Positions 35,299-44,479 of a stretch of DNA of 64,000 bases are shown in pieces. The translations under genes were made by a program, and so were the position numbers. The first letter of the stretch is position 1. Each line of letters starts with the position of its first letter. A model generated the notes under the pieces. That model was given only the letters and a program-made list of their open reading frames with translations. It did not search any database and was not told the DNA's origin. This stretch comes from Bacillota bacterium (lineage in GTDB: Bacteria; Bacillota; Clostridia; Christensenellales; UBA3700). The stretch lies in NCBI GenBank assembly GCA_023396095.1, contig JAEWXG010000012.1, forward strand, positions 186,001 to 250,000, in the 5' to 3' direction.

Positions 35299-36177
35299 TC
35301 AATCAAGCAAAGCTTCATGTCCTTTCAGCTTTTCCTTCCCCTCGTCACTTATTTCATATAGTCTTGTTCCCACAAGATTGTAATGTTTCTCGTAATATTC
35401 TCTCTGCATCTTTTCAACATCGTGCCTCATCTTATGTATCGCTTCATGAGAAGAAAGATTCATATCTGCGTATACTGGCGGCAAAATATAAGCCGTTATT
35501 TTATTCTTCAAATGCATGTATTCTCTAAACTTTCCATTTTCCCTATAGGCAAAAAATATAGGAATAACTGGAACGTTATTATCCATTGCCAATTGAAATG
35601 CTCCTTCATTTAAAGGTCTTGGTTTTCTATAATGTAACCACATCTCTTCTTCAGCATAAACATGTACTTTATAATTTTGTTGCACTCTAGTTTTTATTGC
35701 TCTCATGAAATTAATTTTTGCCCTCAGTGTTGACCCGATTGGAATAATTCCTCCTCTACGCATTAAATACCCAAGAGGCCCTTTTATATTATTTTTGGCC
35801 GCAACAATAAAATATACCCTTGATTTACAGAAAAAAATTCTATCTATTAGCATGTTGTCTAGATACATAAAATGATTGGAAATTGTGATTGCTCCTTTGC
35901 TTTTCAATCCTTTCAAATTTTCTTTACCTTTAATTCTTAAACCATAATAAAAAGCAACAAATAGAGATGCAAAATTTTTTAATCTAAAAATACACCAAGA
36001 TACAAATTTATATTTTATGGAATTATCAATATATTTAAAGTCTTTATCAACTTTATAAATTTTTTCACCTTTGAAAAAATCTTCTTTTTCAACCCCAGGA
36101 GCCGTAAAGTTTCCTTGATATTCAAAATCCTTCATTCTTTTTTGCAAAGCAAAAAAATCTTTCTTACGCTTTTTCAC
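35299..36177 (-). CDS. PlsC-type 1-acylglycerol-3-phosphate acyltransferase family protein
   Basis: This 292-residue protein has the acyltransferase HxxxxD motif as NHFMYLD (H102, D107) and a later GAFQLAMDNNVPVIPIFF block resembling motifs III and IV. A hydrophobic segment precedes the motif. The start is GTG at 36177 with AAGG 4 nt upstream, overlapping the tsaD end by 14 nt. Either lysophosphatidate acylation or acylation of another lipid or glycan is possible. It precedes the GT2 gene by 8 nt. Confidence 0.82.
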   Translation of the reverse strand: MKKRKKDFFALQKRMKDFEYQGNFTAPGVEKEDFFKGEKIYKVDKDFKYIDNSIKYKFVSWCIFRLKNFASLFVAFYYGLRIKGKENLKGLKSKGAITISNHFMYLDNMLIDRIFFCKSRVYFIVAAKNNIKGPLGYLMRRGGIIPIGSTLRAKINFMRAIKTRVQQNYKVHVYAEEEMWLHYRKPRPLNEGAFQLAMDNNVPVIPIFFAYRENGKFREYMHLKNKITAYILPPVYADMNLSSHEAIHKMRHDVEKMQREYYEKHYNLVGTRLYEISDEGKEKLKGHEALLD

Positions 36178-37249
36178 AAAACCTTAATTCTCCTAAATCT
36201 AAATTAGTATTAACATCTAAATCTAAATCCTCAGCCATAACACTATGACTCTTAATTAAAGCATATGCTTCCGCCGCAATCATAACCGCATTATCAGTAC
36301 AATATTTTAAAGGAGGATAATATATTTTTACATTTTCTTTTTCAAAAGCTTTTTCTATTCTTTCTCTTAATGCACTGTTTGAGGCAACTCCTCCAGATAA
36401 AACTATACTTGACACTTTCTTTATTTTATAACATTTTGTTAAATTTTCAACAATCCCGCGTAATATTGCATCTTGAAAAGAGGCAGCAACATCACTTTTA
36501 TTAATTTTTTGATTTATTTGTTCATTTTTGTGTATGTAATTAATAACAGATGTTTTTAACCCACTAAATGAAAAATGTGCAGTTTCACCATCATATGCAG
36601 GCGATGGAAATGAAATCTTATTTACCCCCTGTTTTGCCGCCTTCTCTAATTCCGGTCCTCCCGGATATGGAAAACCCAACACCCTTGCAACTTTATCGAA
36701 ACATTCACCGCAAGCGTCATCCTGAGTTTCACCTAAAATTTCAAATTTTTTATAATCTTCAACATATGCTATGGCTGAATTTCCGCCACTGACTATCAAA
36801 CATAAATAAGGAAATTTAATTTCTGGATAAATTAAATAGTTAACAGCTATATGCCCACGTATATGATTAATAGCAACTAAAGGAATCTTAGAGGAATATG
36901 ATAAAGCTTTTGCAAAACTTACTCCTATCAATAATGCACCTTGAAGACCGGCTCCATACGTTACTGCAATAACATCAATATCTTTCAATTGTTTGTTCGC
37001 TTTCCCCAAAGCTTGATTTACGATATTAGGCATAGCCGTAGCGTGGTTCCTTGATGCAATTTCTGGAACAACCCCACCAAATCGTTTATGTATTTCTATT
37101 TGCGAAGCTACTATGTTGGATAATATTTCACGTCCTTCAATAACACTTGCTGCAGTTTCATCACAAGAAGATTCTATTGCCAATATAACAGGGTTATCTT
37201 TTTTTAACACTTCAGCTAGTTTCTTCTTCATTAACTCAATGTATCCCAT
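36164..37249 (-). CDS. tsaD: tRNA N6-adenosine threonylcarbamoyltransferase
   Basis: TsaD makes t6A37 in ANN-decoding tRNAs. This 361-residue ASKHA protein has IESSCDETAASVI, the metal-binding NHIRGH (H129, H133), GGNSA and SGGVASN. Its ATG overlaps the prfB stop (TAATG); a second Met at residue 7 is an alternative start. The partner genes tsaB, tsaE and tsaC are not nearby. Confidence 0.95.
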   Translation of the reverse strand: MGYIELMKKKLAEVLKKDNPVILAIESSCDETAASVIEGREILSNIVASQIEIHKRFGGVVPEIASRNHATAMPNIVNQALGKANKQLKDIDVIAVTYGAGLQGALLIGVSFAKALSYSSKIPLVAINHIRGHIAVNYLIYPEIKFPYLCLIVSGGNSAIAYVEDYKKFEILGETQDDACGECFDKVARVLGFPYPGGPELEKAAKQGVNKISFPSPAYDGETAHFSFSGLKTSVINYIHKNEQINQKINKSDVAASFQDAILRGIVENLTKCYKIKKVSSIVLSGGVASNSALRERIEKAFEKENVKIYYPPLKYCTDNAVMIAAEAYALIKSHSVMAEDLDLDVNTNLDLGELRFCEKA

Positions 37250-38352
37250 TAACTTTTCTTCAAATACTCCTTTATAAAACCATCTATATTCCCATTCATT
37301 ACATCTTGGACATCTGTCATTTCATAATTCGTTCTATGATCTTTTACCATCGTATATGGGCAAAATACATAGGAGCGTATTTGTGAACCCCACTCAATTT
37401 TTTTAATTTCACCTTTTATAGCTTGTTTTTTTTCTAACTGTTCACGTTCACGCAGCTCTGCCAATTTACTTTTTAACATTAGCATCGCTTTTTCTTTATT
37501 TTGAATTTGACTTCTTTCATTTTGACACTGAACAACAATTCCAGTAGGTATATGCGTGATTCTAATTGCGGACTCTGTTTTATTGACATGTTGTCCTCCA
37601 GCCCCACTTGATCTATATTTATCGACCCTTATATCATCTGAGCTTATTGTCACTTCTTCATCATCAATAATCTCAGGTAACACCTCCAATGATGCAAATG
37701 ATGTATGCCTTCTCCCGTTAGCATCAAAAGGTGATATTCTAACTAAACGATGAACACCTTTTTCGGCTTTTAAATACCCATAAGCATTGTCTCCAGAAAT
37801 CATAAAAGTAATGCTTTTAATTCCTGCTTCATCTCCAGGCAAACGGTCTATCTCTTCGATTTTATAATCTTGACTTTCGGCATAACGTGTATACATTCTA
37901 AAAAGCATATCCACCCAATCTTGCGCTTCCGTTCCCCCTGCGCCAGCATGTAGTGTTAGAATAGCATTATTTGAATCATATGCTCCTCTTAAAAGTACTT
38001 CGACTTCCAAATCATCAAAATCTTTCTCTAAAGCACTTAATCCACTAATGATTTCTTGTTCATCTTCTTCAGAGAGTTCACCTAAATCTAAGCATAATTG
38101 TGCTAAAAAAATTAGATCACTTAATTTTGCTTGTATCTTTTTAAATTTATCTACTTTTTTTTCTAAAACTCTTATTTCCTTATTTATTTTTGTCGCATGA
38201 GCAAGTTCGTTCCAAAAATTTTCTTTTTCTTGCTCAGCTTTTAATGTCAAAATGTGCTCCTCACTACCTTTAACATCAACAACGGAAGAAAAAGAGTCTA
38301 ATCTCTCTTGCGCATTTTTTAAATCTAAAATTTTTTGCCCTAAATCAATCAT
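37249..38352 (-). CDS. prfB: peptide chain release factor 2
   Basis: RF2 recognises UGA and UAA. This 367-residue protein has SPF at 207-209 and GGQ at 252-254. It is encoded in one continuous frame from MIDLGQKIL; the in-frame TGA used for autoregulatory +1 frameshifting in many bacteria is absent where it would fall (near residues 20-26, SFSSVVD). It leads the prfB-tsaD-plsC-GT2 operon. Confidence 0.96.
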   Translation of the reverse strand: MIDLGQKILDLKNAQERLDSFSSVVDVKGSEEHILTLKAEQEKENFWNELAHATKINKEIRVLEKKVDKFKKIQAKLSDLIFLAQLCLDLGELSEEDEQEIISGLSALEKDFDDLEVEVLLRGAYDSNNAILTLHAGAGGTEAQDWVDMLFRMYTRYAESQDYKIEEIDRLPGDEAGIKSITFMISGDNAYGYLKAEKGVHRLVRISPFDANGRRHTSFASLEVLPEIIDDEEVTISSDDIRVDKYRSSGAGGQHVNKTESAIRITHIPTGIVVQCQNERSQIQNKEKAMLMLKSKLAELREREQLEKKQAIKGEIKKIEWGSQIRSYVFCPYTMVKDHRTNYEMTDVQDVMNGNIDGFIKEYLKKS

Positions 38353-38497
38353 TAAGTATACCCTTTTTAAATCTCACTTTTTTATGGAATTATAATCATT
38401 ATATCAAACAAAGGAAAATTTTACCCAAGAACTTTACATTAATATTTTTATAGTTCTCTAATGTTTTTAATAAATACGTTAATAAATTAATTAATAA

Positions 38498-39304
38498 TCA
38501 CTTCTTGAATATTTTTTTTATAAATAAAGTTAATAAACAGCTTATTGTTCCTACAACTACTAACATGGCACTCATTGGAACTTTTGACATATAAAATGAA
38601 AGCAACCACCCTAAAATTGCATACTCTAAGGCAAAAAATATAGAAACAATTGTTATTTTTTTATAACTCTTAGTAATAATAAAACTGTTAGCAATTGGAA
38701 TTGTCATTAATGCTGAAACCAAAAGAGCACCTGCCGCTCTAACAGAAATCCCTACACTTACCGCCAAAACTAAAATAAAAAGCCCATTGAAAAATTTCGT
38801 TTTTACACCTGACATTTTTGCCATAGTTTCATCCATTGAAATCAGATAAAATTCTTTATAAAAAACAATACAAATAACGGAAACAATACTACATATAGGT
38901 ATTACCCAAGCTATATCATTCCAGGTTAAAAGTGTTAATGCCCCAAATAAATACGATTCAAAGCTTTGCGTTCCTTTATAATATTTTGAAATAATTAAAC
39001 TTGCCGCTAATCCAAAAGATAAAATAAGAGCTAACGATAAATCAGCATATCGACCAAATTTTTTTCGCACCACTTCAATCAACATTGTCGCAATAATACA
39101 AACAATAACAGCCCCTACGATTGGGTTAAGCCCTATTATAAGCCCGGCTGCAACACCTAACAAAGATGTATGTGAAAGCACATCTCCAACAAGAGAAATG
39201 TTTTTAAGTACAACAGTTTTTCCAACAAAAGCCAGCATTACCGAAATTGATAATACTGCAACTAATGCAATTCTCATAAATTCATAACTAAAAATGCCTT
39301 CCAT
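38498..39304 (-). CDS. znuB: zinc/manganese ABC transporter permease
   Basis: This 268-residue ABC-3 family permease has about seven to eight hydrophobic segments. GDVLSHTSLLGVAAG and the motif around AGALLVSALMTIPIA are typical of ZnuB/MntB. It is third in znuA-znuC-znuB, 9 nt after znuC. Zinc is favoured over manganese because of the His-rich loop of the binding protein, but this is inference. Confidence 0.9.
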   Translation of the reverse strand: MEGIFSYEFMRIALVAVLSISVMLAFVGKTVVLKNISLVGDVLSHTSLLGVAAGLIIGLNPIVGAVIVCIIATMLIEVVRKKFGRYADLSLALILSFGLAASLIISKYYKGTQSFESYLFGALTLLTWNDIAWVIPICSIVSVICIVFYKEFYLISMDETMAKMSGVKTKFFNGLFILVLAVSVGISVRAAGALLVSALMTIPIANSFIITKSYKKITIVSIFFALEYAILGWLLSFYMSKVPMSAMLVVVGTISCLLTLFIKKIFKK

Positions 39305-39313
39305 TACTATTCC

Positions 39314-40036
39314 TTAAACATTATCATGCTTGTGTTTATGCTCCAACTCTTCAACAAGTTGATTCTTCTCAAGTCGCAAAACATCATTATATTCTATACA
39401 AAAAGCTTTATTAATATATGACAACATCTCTACCTTTTCGTGAGTTATCATAAATATCGTTAAATCTTCCTCAACATTTAATTTACTTAATACTTCATAT
39501 AAATTTATTAGCGATTCCTTATCTATCCCAATTGTAGGTTCGTCCAATAATAAAAGTTTAGGTTTATTAATTAGTACTCTAGCTAATAACACTTTTTGCT
39601 TTTGCCCGCCAGAGAGCTCGTTAATTGCTTTCTTTTTTAAGTCTTGTATTTTTAATTTTATTAAAACTTCATCTAACAATTTTTTGCTTTCTTTTTTATC
39701 TTTTTTAAAAAAACCAAATGGTTTATATAAATTCGACAAGATAAATTCGTCAACAGTTGTTGGAAATCCCTTGAATAAGCCACTTGCTACTTGTGGAATA
39801 TAGCCTATATTAGTCCATCCTTTAAATTTATCAATATTTTGATTAAATAAATATATTTGCCCATTAATAGTCTTCAACTGGCCAATTAAAAGCTTAAAAA
39901 GTGTACTTTTACCACTGCCATTTGCCCCAATCAGCACTGCAAAATCCCCTTTTTCAATTATAAGATCAACTTGTTTTAAAACAAGTTGATTCTCATAACT
40001 GAAATTTAGATTTTTTACTTCTATATATTTATCCAT
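39314..40036 (-). CDS. znuC: zinc/manganese ABC transporter ATPase
   Basis: This 240-residue ATPase has Walker A GANGSGKST, signature LSGGQKQKVLLAR, Walker B LLLLDEPTIGID and H-loop ITHE. It ends with a His-rich tail (HKHKHDN), which is common in zinc systems. It starts directly at the znuA stop. Confidence 0.92.
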   Translation of the reverse strand: MDKYIEVKNLNFSYENQLVLKQVDLIIEKGDFAVLIGANGSGKSTLFKLLIGQLKTINGQIYLFNQNIDKFKGWTNIGYIPQVASGLFKGFPTTVDEFILSNLYKPFGFFKKDKKESKKLLDEVLIKLKIQDLKKKAINELSGGQKQKVLLARVLINKPKLLLLDEPTIGIDKESLINLYEVLSKLNVEEDLTIFMITHEKVEMLSYINKAFCIEYNDVLRLEKNQLVEELEHKHKHDNV

Positions 40037-40951
40037 TTATCCCTTTATAGCCGACAAATTATATTTATATACTTCTATTAAACTGTATTTATCTTTTAAT
40101 ACCAATCTGTCAATATAGTATGCTTTTATATTTGATGATGCATTTTTGTTCTTAACTTCTTTAATTAATCTTTCGGCAATATCTTTTTCTTTGCCTTCTT
40201 TATCTACATAAAACAATCTTTGCACATTTTTATTCAAAAGCTCATCTACAAATTCTGCAAATTCTTGATTTGACGCCTCTTCATGTCCTACAGTCAACGA
40301 TTCTTGTATAAAGCCATAATCACTTAAATAGGTAAATGCTCCGTGCGTCAAATATATTTCTTTTTGTTCAATTAAAGCGGCAGCATCTTCGTATTCTTTA
40401 TCAACTTTTTCTAATTCTTTTTTATAACGATTATAATTGCCCACATAATATTCTTTATTAGTTGGATCAATTTCAACAATAGCATTTTTTATGTTTTCCA
40501 ACATTTTTAATGCCTTTTTAGGTGATGTCCAAATATGAGGGTCCTCATCGTGATCATGCCCAGTTTCTTTGCCTTCATGATGCTCATGCTCTTCCACTTC
40601 AATCTTTTCAATTCCTTTAGATGCCATGTGCGCCTTCTTATTCAATTTTGCATTCTTTTCAAGATATTCAGCTAGCTCATGTTCAAAATCAGAATCAACA
40701 AAAAATATAGCTTTTGCATCCGTTAAAAATTTTTGATCTGATGTAGTTGGCTCATAATGATGAGGATCGTTGGTAGTGATTAATTGTTTTATTTCAATTT
40801 TATCCCCGACAATTTGTTGCGCCATCTCAGTTAATGGAAATATCGTTGTCAAAATCACATTACTATTCTTCTTATCACATGCTACAAATGAGATGCTACT
40901 AAAAATTATTACTATCAATAATACAAATATAATTCCTATTCTTTTTTTCAT
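40037..40951 (-). CDS. znuA: zinc-binding lipoprotein, metal ABC transporter
   Basis: This 304-residue solute-binding lipoprotein has a signal peptide with a lipobox ending at C25 (SFVAC). The cluster A-I fold includes DPHHYEPT with a metal-ligand His, a His/Glu-rich loop (EEHEHHEGKETGHDHDED) typical of zinc-specific members, and a second ligand region THGAFTYL. It delivers metal to ZnuBC. SD AGGAGA precedes the ATG. A Zur-type site upstream was sought but is not clear. Confidence 0.92.
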   Translation of the reverse strand: MKKRIGIIFVLLIVIIFSSISFVACDKKNSNVILTTIFPLTEMAQQIVGDKIEIKQLITTNDPHHYEPTTSDQKFLTDAKAIFFVDSDFEHELAEYLEKNAKLNKKAHMASKGIEKIEVEEHEHHEGKETGHDHDEDPHIWTSPKKALKMLENIKNAIVEIDPTNKEYYVGNYNRYKKELEKVDKEYEDAAALIEQKEIYLTHGAFTYLSDYGFIQESLTVGHEEASNQEFAEFVDELLNKNVQRLFYVDKEGKEKDIAERLIKEVKNKNASSNIKAYYIDRLVLKDKYSLIEVYKYNLSAIKG

Positions 40952-41028
40952 TAAAAATCTCCTCTTAAATTTCTCAAAATAATATTTTCAATTTTATTCA
41001 TATAAAACTATACACCAATTTCAAATTA

Positions 41029-41541
41029 TTATGTAAGATAATCCACCATTTTCACTGTTGTATAATTATGCCCAGTTCCTCTAATTACTATTTCCAAAAT
41101 ATCACTCATCCTAATTTTAACAATAGAATTATTAATAAGAGGATGAACTCCTACATAATTTTCATTTAGTAAATCCTCATCAATTAAAACTCTTACTTGA
41201 TGATTCTGATCAAACACTAATCCTAATGGTGTTATGGCGCCAGGTTTCACGCCTAAATACTCATAAAGCTTTTCATCATTACCAAAACTTAGCCTTGCTT
41301 TATCTATTTGTTTAGAAATATCAGCCGTCTTAAATTTTTTATTTGCCGACATTAAAAGAAGGAAATATTCTGTTCCTTGTCGATTTTGTAAAAATAGGTT
41401 TTTAAATATATTACAAGACAATTCATTAGTAATTTGACTACACTGTTGCATGCTATCAAAATTTTCTTTATAGTCAAAAACCTCAAACTCTACACCTTTG
41501 GCTCCTAAATACTCAATAATACATTGCTTCGTTTTTTCCAT
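41029..41541 (-). CDS. YbaK/ProX-type aminoacyl-tRNA deacylase
   Basis: This 170-residue prolyl-tRNA editing-domain protein has NIFKNLFLQNRQGTEYFLLLMSANKKF, GVKPGAITPLGLVFD and VGVHPLINNSIVKI, the ProXp/YbaK fold that clears Ala- or Cys-tRNA-Pro. The start MEKTKQC is chosen; the ORF can be extended to 41598 but without an SD and with non-homologous sequence. Single gene. Confidence 0.88.
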   Translation of the reverse strand: MEKTKQCIIEYLGAKGVEFEVFDYKENFDSMQQCSQITNELSCNIFKNLFLQNRQGTEYFLLLMSANKKFKTADISKQIDKARLSFGNDEKLYEYLGVKPGAITPLGLVFDQNHQVRVLIDEDLLNENYVGVHPLINNSIVKIRMSDILEIVIRGTGHNYTTVKMVDYLT

Positions 41542-41626
41542 GTCTTCTCTTCTTCTATCTTTTAAAATTATATAACTTATAACACACTTTCTTTTCATTT
41601 GTCTAGATGCTATTTAAAAAAATAAA

Positions 41627-41668
41627 AAATTATTGCCAGATTTTACTCTGGCAATAATTTCTTTTTTT
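41627..41668. terminator. terminator after the ferredoxin gene
   Basis: Long stem AAATTATTGCCAGA / TCTGGCAATAATTT with a 6-nt loop, T-rich on the minus strand and on the plus strand. Confidence 0.85.
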
Positions 41669-41676
41669 ATCATTAA

Positions 41677-41847
41677 TTAAGCTTCTGATATAGCTGAAAC
41701 AGGACAAGTGTCTGCACAAGCGCCACAACTTATGCAAGCTTCTGCGTCAATGCTATATTTCTCTTCTCCTGCTGAAATTGCTGCTACCGGGCAACCATCA
41801 ATGCAAGAACCACAAGTAATACATTCATCTCCAATTACGTATGCCAT
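41677..41847 (-). CDS. 2[4Fe-4S] ferredoxin
   Basis: This 56-residue clostridial-type ferredoxin has two CxxCxxCxxxCP motifs (C9, C12, C15, C19 and C38, C41, C44, C48) in a pseudo-twofold repeat. AGGAGAGG precedes the ATG. It is the expected electron acceptor for the PFOR of this window and donor to hydrogenase or reductases elsewhere. Confidence 0.97.
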   Translation of the reverse strand: MAYVIGDECITCGSCIDGCPVAAISAGEEKYSIDAEACISCGACADTCPVSAISEA

Positions 41848-42040
41848 AATTTACCTCTCCTCTTTTTTATTTATTCTATCATTATAAAAATAATTAATCA
41901 ATATTTGATTTATCATTAAACCCATTAGCCAAGACTATGTAAAACTTTTAGGTCGTTTTTAAAATTACCAAAAATCTATTTTAACTTATTTTTACACTAT
42001 AGATTGTATCTCTACTCGATTATCCTTTGAATTCAATTTT
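41848..42040. other. AT-rich intergenic region upstream of ferredoxin
   Basis: It contains a TATAAT about 38 nt before the ferredoxin start. Nothing else recognised. Confidence 0.35.
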
Positions 42041-42880
42041 TTAATCATCTAACATTTCTTCAACAGCTGTAGTTTTATTATAAATCAATTCAGAAGCATG
42101 AAATTTTAGGATATCTATATTATCATCTTGCTCAATTTTAACATCAACCATTTCAGTTAATGGATTCACATTAAAAACAACTCCTTCCCCTACTGGGGTT
42201 TTAACAATTGATTTTTTTCCAGGAAGTTTTTGCATTTGTTGTTCATAGAATTTGTTTTCATACTCCAAACAACACATCATTTTTCCGCAATACCCACTTG
42301 TTTTATTGGCATTTAAATTTACCGATTGCATTTTTGCCATTTTCATTGATGTTTTTGTCGGCTCCTTTAAAAACCTTGCACAACAAATAACTTGCCCGCA
42401 ATGCCCTAACCCACCAAGCATTTTAACTTCTTCTTTCTCATAAATTTGTCTAAGTTCAATTCTGACGTGATAATAAGTCGCTAATTCTTTAACAAGATCA
42501 CGAAAATCAACTCTTCCTTCAGCTGCAAAATATATCGTAATTTTTTTGCCATCAAACGATCTTGTTGCATCAACAATTTTAATTTCCAGTTTGCACTTTT
42601 GACATTTTTCAAAAGCTATTTTCATAATACTTGAGCGTTCTTCATCATTTTTAGCTTTTTCTGCTAAATCAAATTCATTAGCTTTTCTTTTTATTTTTTT
42701 CAAATCAGAAACAATCTCATCGTCTGAAACATTTTTATTCGCAACTACAACTTTTGCAATATCAAGTGTTTGATTATCTTCTATAATCACATAGTCCCCA
42801 GGATTAAACTGTTCTCCATTTGGATCAAAAAAATATATTTTCCCTGTTGCGTTATACTTAACTCCTATTACTTCTGGCAT
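42041..42880 (-). CDS. ricT: PSP1-domain protein RicT (YaaT)
   Basis: This 279-residue PSP1 protein has a cysteine-rich core (CGQVICCARFL, then SGYCGKMMCCLEYE) that in Bacillus RicT helps hold Fe-S clusters of the RicAFT complex acting on RNA maturation. It ends the decarboxylase-tmk-holB-ricT series exactly as in the yaaO-tmk-holB-yaaT order, with yaaQ and yaaR missing. The start overlaps the holB end by 13 nt. Confidence 0.92.
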   Translation of the reverse strand: MPEVIGVKYNATGKIYFFDPNGEQFNPGDYVIIEDNQTLDIAKVVVANKNVSDDEIVSDLKKIKRKANEFDLAEKAKNDEERSSIMKIAFEKCQKCKLEIKIVDATRSFDGKKITIYFAAEGRVDFRDLVKELATYYHVRIELRQIYEKEEVKMLGGLGHCGQVICCARFLKEPTKTSMKMAKMQSVNLNANKTSGYCGKMMCCLEYENKFYEQQMQKLPGKKSIVKTPVGEGVVFNVNPLTEMVDVKIEQDDNIDILKFHASELIYNKTTAVEEMLDD

Positions 42881-43854
42881 TGATACCTCACTTCTAACAT
42901 TTTAAATAAAAACATTTTATATAGTTCATTTGGGTTAATATTAAATTTATTTTTGGTATTAACTTCAATTATATTATAAATTATATACGCCAATGAAATT
43001 TTATTATAAAATTTTAATATTTCTTCGGCTTCGCCATCTTCATTGCTTGCGTCGAATTCAATTAGATATTTAATATATACGCTGTACATATCCATAAGTT
43101 TCGATAAATACATTCTAGATTTTTCAAGATTCCCTTTTCTCGAAATAAACTCATTTACTCGTTCATAATATTCTAAAATTTGCCTAGAGTTTCTCATTCC
43201 CAACATTGTTTCTTTAACGATATTGTATATATTAAAATATTCATCATCTTCTATAATATTATACATTGTCGAAATATTACCCGAAAAAAACTGATAAGCA
43301 AAATCAAAACGATTTTCTTGATATCCGTCAAATAATGGTAATACCGTCTCATTCGCCAGCTTAGGCAACTGAATCTTCTTACACCGCGATTTAACAGTGT
43401 CAATAACTAATGTGGAATTTTTTGCTCCTAAAATAAATATATTATTTGAATTACTTTCTTCTAAAGTTTTTAATAATTTATTCTGATACCTAATATCAAA
43501 AGTTGAGATATCATTAACTAGAATAATCTTTTTTTTGTTAGATAAATAGCTTGAAAGAATTGTCACATCTAAAATATTATCAACCAAATCCATATTAATT
43601 TTTTCATCTTGAAAACCAAATATATTAATATTAGGATGGTTTTCTATTTTTGCTATTTCTGTAGAAAATTGCTCAAAATTATTAATATTATCGCTTAAGA
43701 ATAAAGTAGCAAACATCATCATAAATGTTCTCAAGTAAATATCATCGGCAGATTCCACAAGATAAACATTCGTAAATTCTTGCTTTATAATTTCATTTTT
43801 TATCTTGCCGAATAAAGGCGTTTCGTAAATAATCTTTTCTAATTTGTTAATCAT
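42868..43854 (-). CDS. holB: DNA polymerase III delta' subunit
   Basis: This 328-residue clamp-loader delta' subunit is divergent. The C-terminal AAA+ signatures NKLLKTLEES and DTVKSRCKKIQLPKL are clear. Walker A is not conserved, as expected for delta', and the zinc-binding cysteines of other delta' proteins are also absent. The assignment is supported by its place between tmk and ricT. Overlaps tmk by 8 nt. Confidence 0.85.
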   Translation of the reverse strand: MINKLEKIIYETPLFGKIKNEIIKQEFTNVYLVESADDIYLRTFMMMFATLFLSDNINNFEQFSTEIAKIENHPNINIFGFQDEKINMDLVDNILDVTILSSYLSNKKKIILVNDISTFDIRYQNKLLKTLEESNSNNIFILGAKNSTLVIDTVKSRCKKIQLPKLANETVLPLFDGYQENRFDFAYQFFSGNISTMYNIIEDDEYFNIYNIVKETMLGMRNSRQILEYYERVNEFISRKGNLEKSRMYLSKLMDMYSVYIKYLIEFDASNEDGEAEEILKFYNKISLAYIIYNIIEVNTKNKFNINPNELYKMFLFKMLEVRYQCQK

Positions 43855-44476
43855 TCAAAAACCCTTTTTGTTTCAATGTTTCAATTATTTTATTATGCGT
43901 ATCATATTTATCCCCTAATGGTTGGATAGAAACAACTCTATTAGGATATCTTCTTGCAATTTCCTTGTAACCTTTGTATACATCTTGATGAAATTCTAAC
44001 CCTGCATTCTCTAGCCTATCGCCCCGATCAACTCCTCCTTTTCTTTTAAAAGCTAAAACAGGATCCAAATCTAAAAAGATAGTTATATCTGGCCATAAAT
44101 TATCACATGTTAACTCGTGAAGCTTTATAACTTTATCTATCCCTATTTTTCTAGCAACACCTTGATACGCGATGGTAGAATCTACAAATCTATCTGCTAC
44201 AACCATTTTTCCTTGTCCTAATGCAGGATAAATTACTTCATTAATCAGTTGTGTTCTTGCAGCAGCGTATAACATTGTCTCTGTCATTTCATCCATTCGT
44301 TGATTTTTTAAAGATAATAGTATTTCTCGTATTTTTTCTGAAATTTCTGTCCCGCCAGGCTCTCTTAGAGATATAAAATCGTAATTATTTTTTTCTAAAT
44401 ATTCTTTTAATAATCTAACTTGCGTGCTTTTTCCTACACCCTCACATCCTTCAAGCGAAATAAATCTACCTAGCAT
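43847..44476 (-). CDS. tmk: thymidylate kinase
   Basis: This 209-residue enzyme phosphorylates dTMP to dTDP. The P-loop is EGCEGVGKST, the base/phosphate motif is REPGGTEISEKIREILL, and DRFVDSTIAYQG is present. It lies 3 nt after the decarboxylase-like gene. Confidence 0.95.
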   Translation of the reverse strand: MLGRFISLEGCEGVGKSTQVRLLKEYLEKNNYDFISLREPGGTEISEKIREILLSLKNQRMDEMTETMLYAAARTQLINEVIYPALGQGKMVVADRFVDSTIAYQGVARKIGIDKVIKLHELTCDNLWPDITIFLDLDPVLAFKRKGGVDRGDRLENAGLEFHQDVYKGYKEIARRYPNRVVSIQPLGDKYDTHNKIIETLKQKGFLND

Positions 44477-44479
44477 GTA

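Noticed and set aside
40952..41028. Zur or Fur box before znuA
   Set aside because: AT-rich partial inverted repeats exist but none has a clear 7-1-7 or 9-1-9 pattern like that at 15546-15560.
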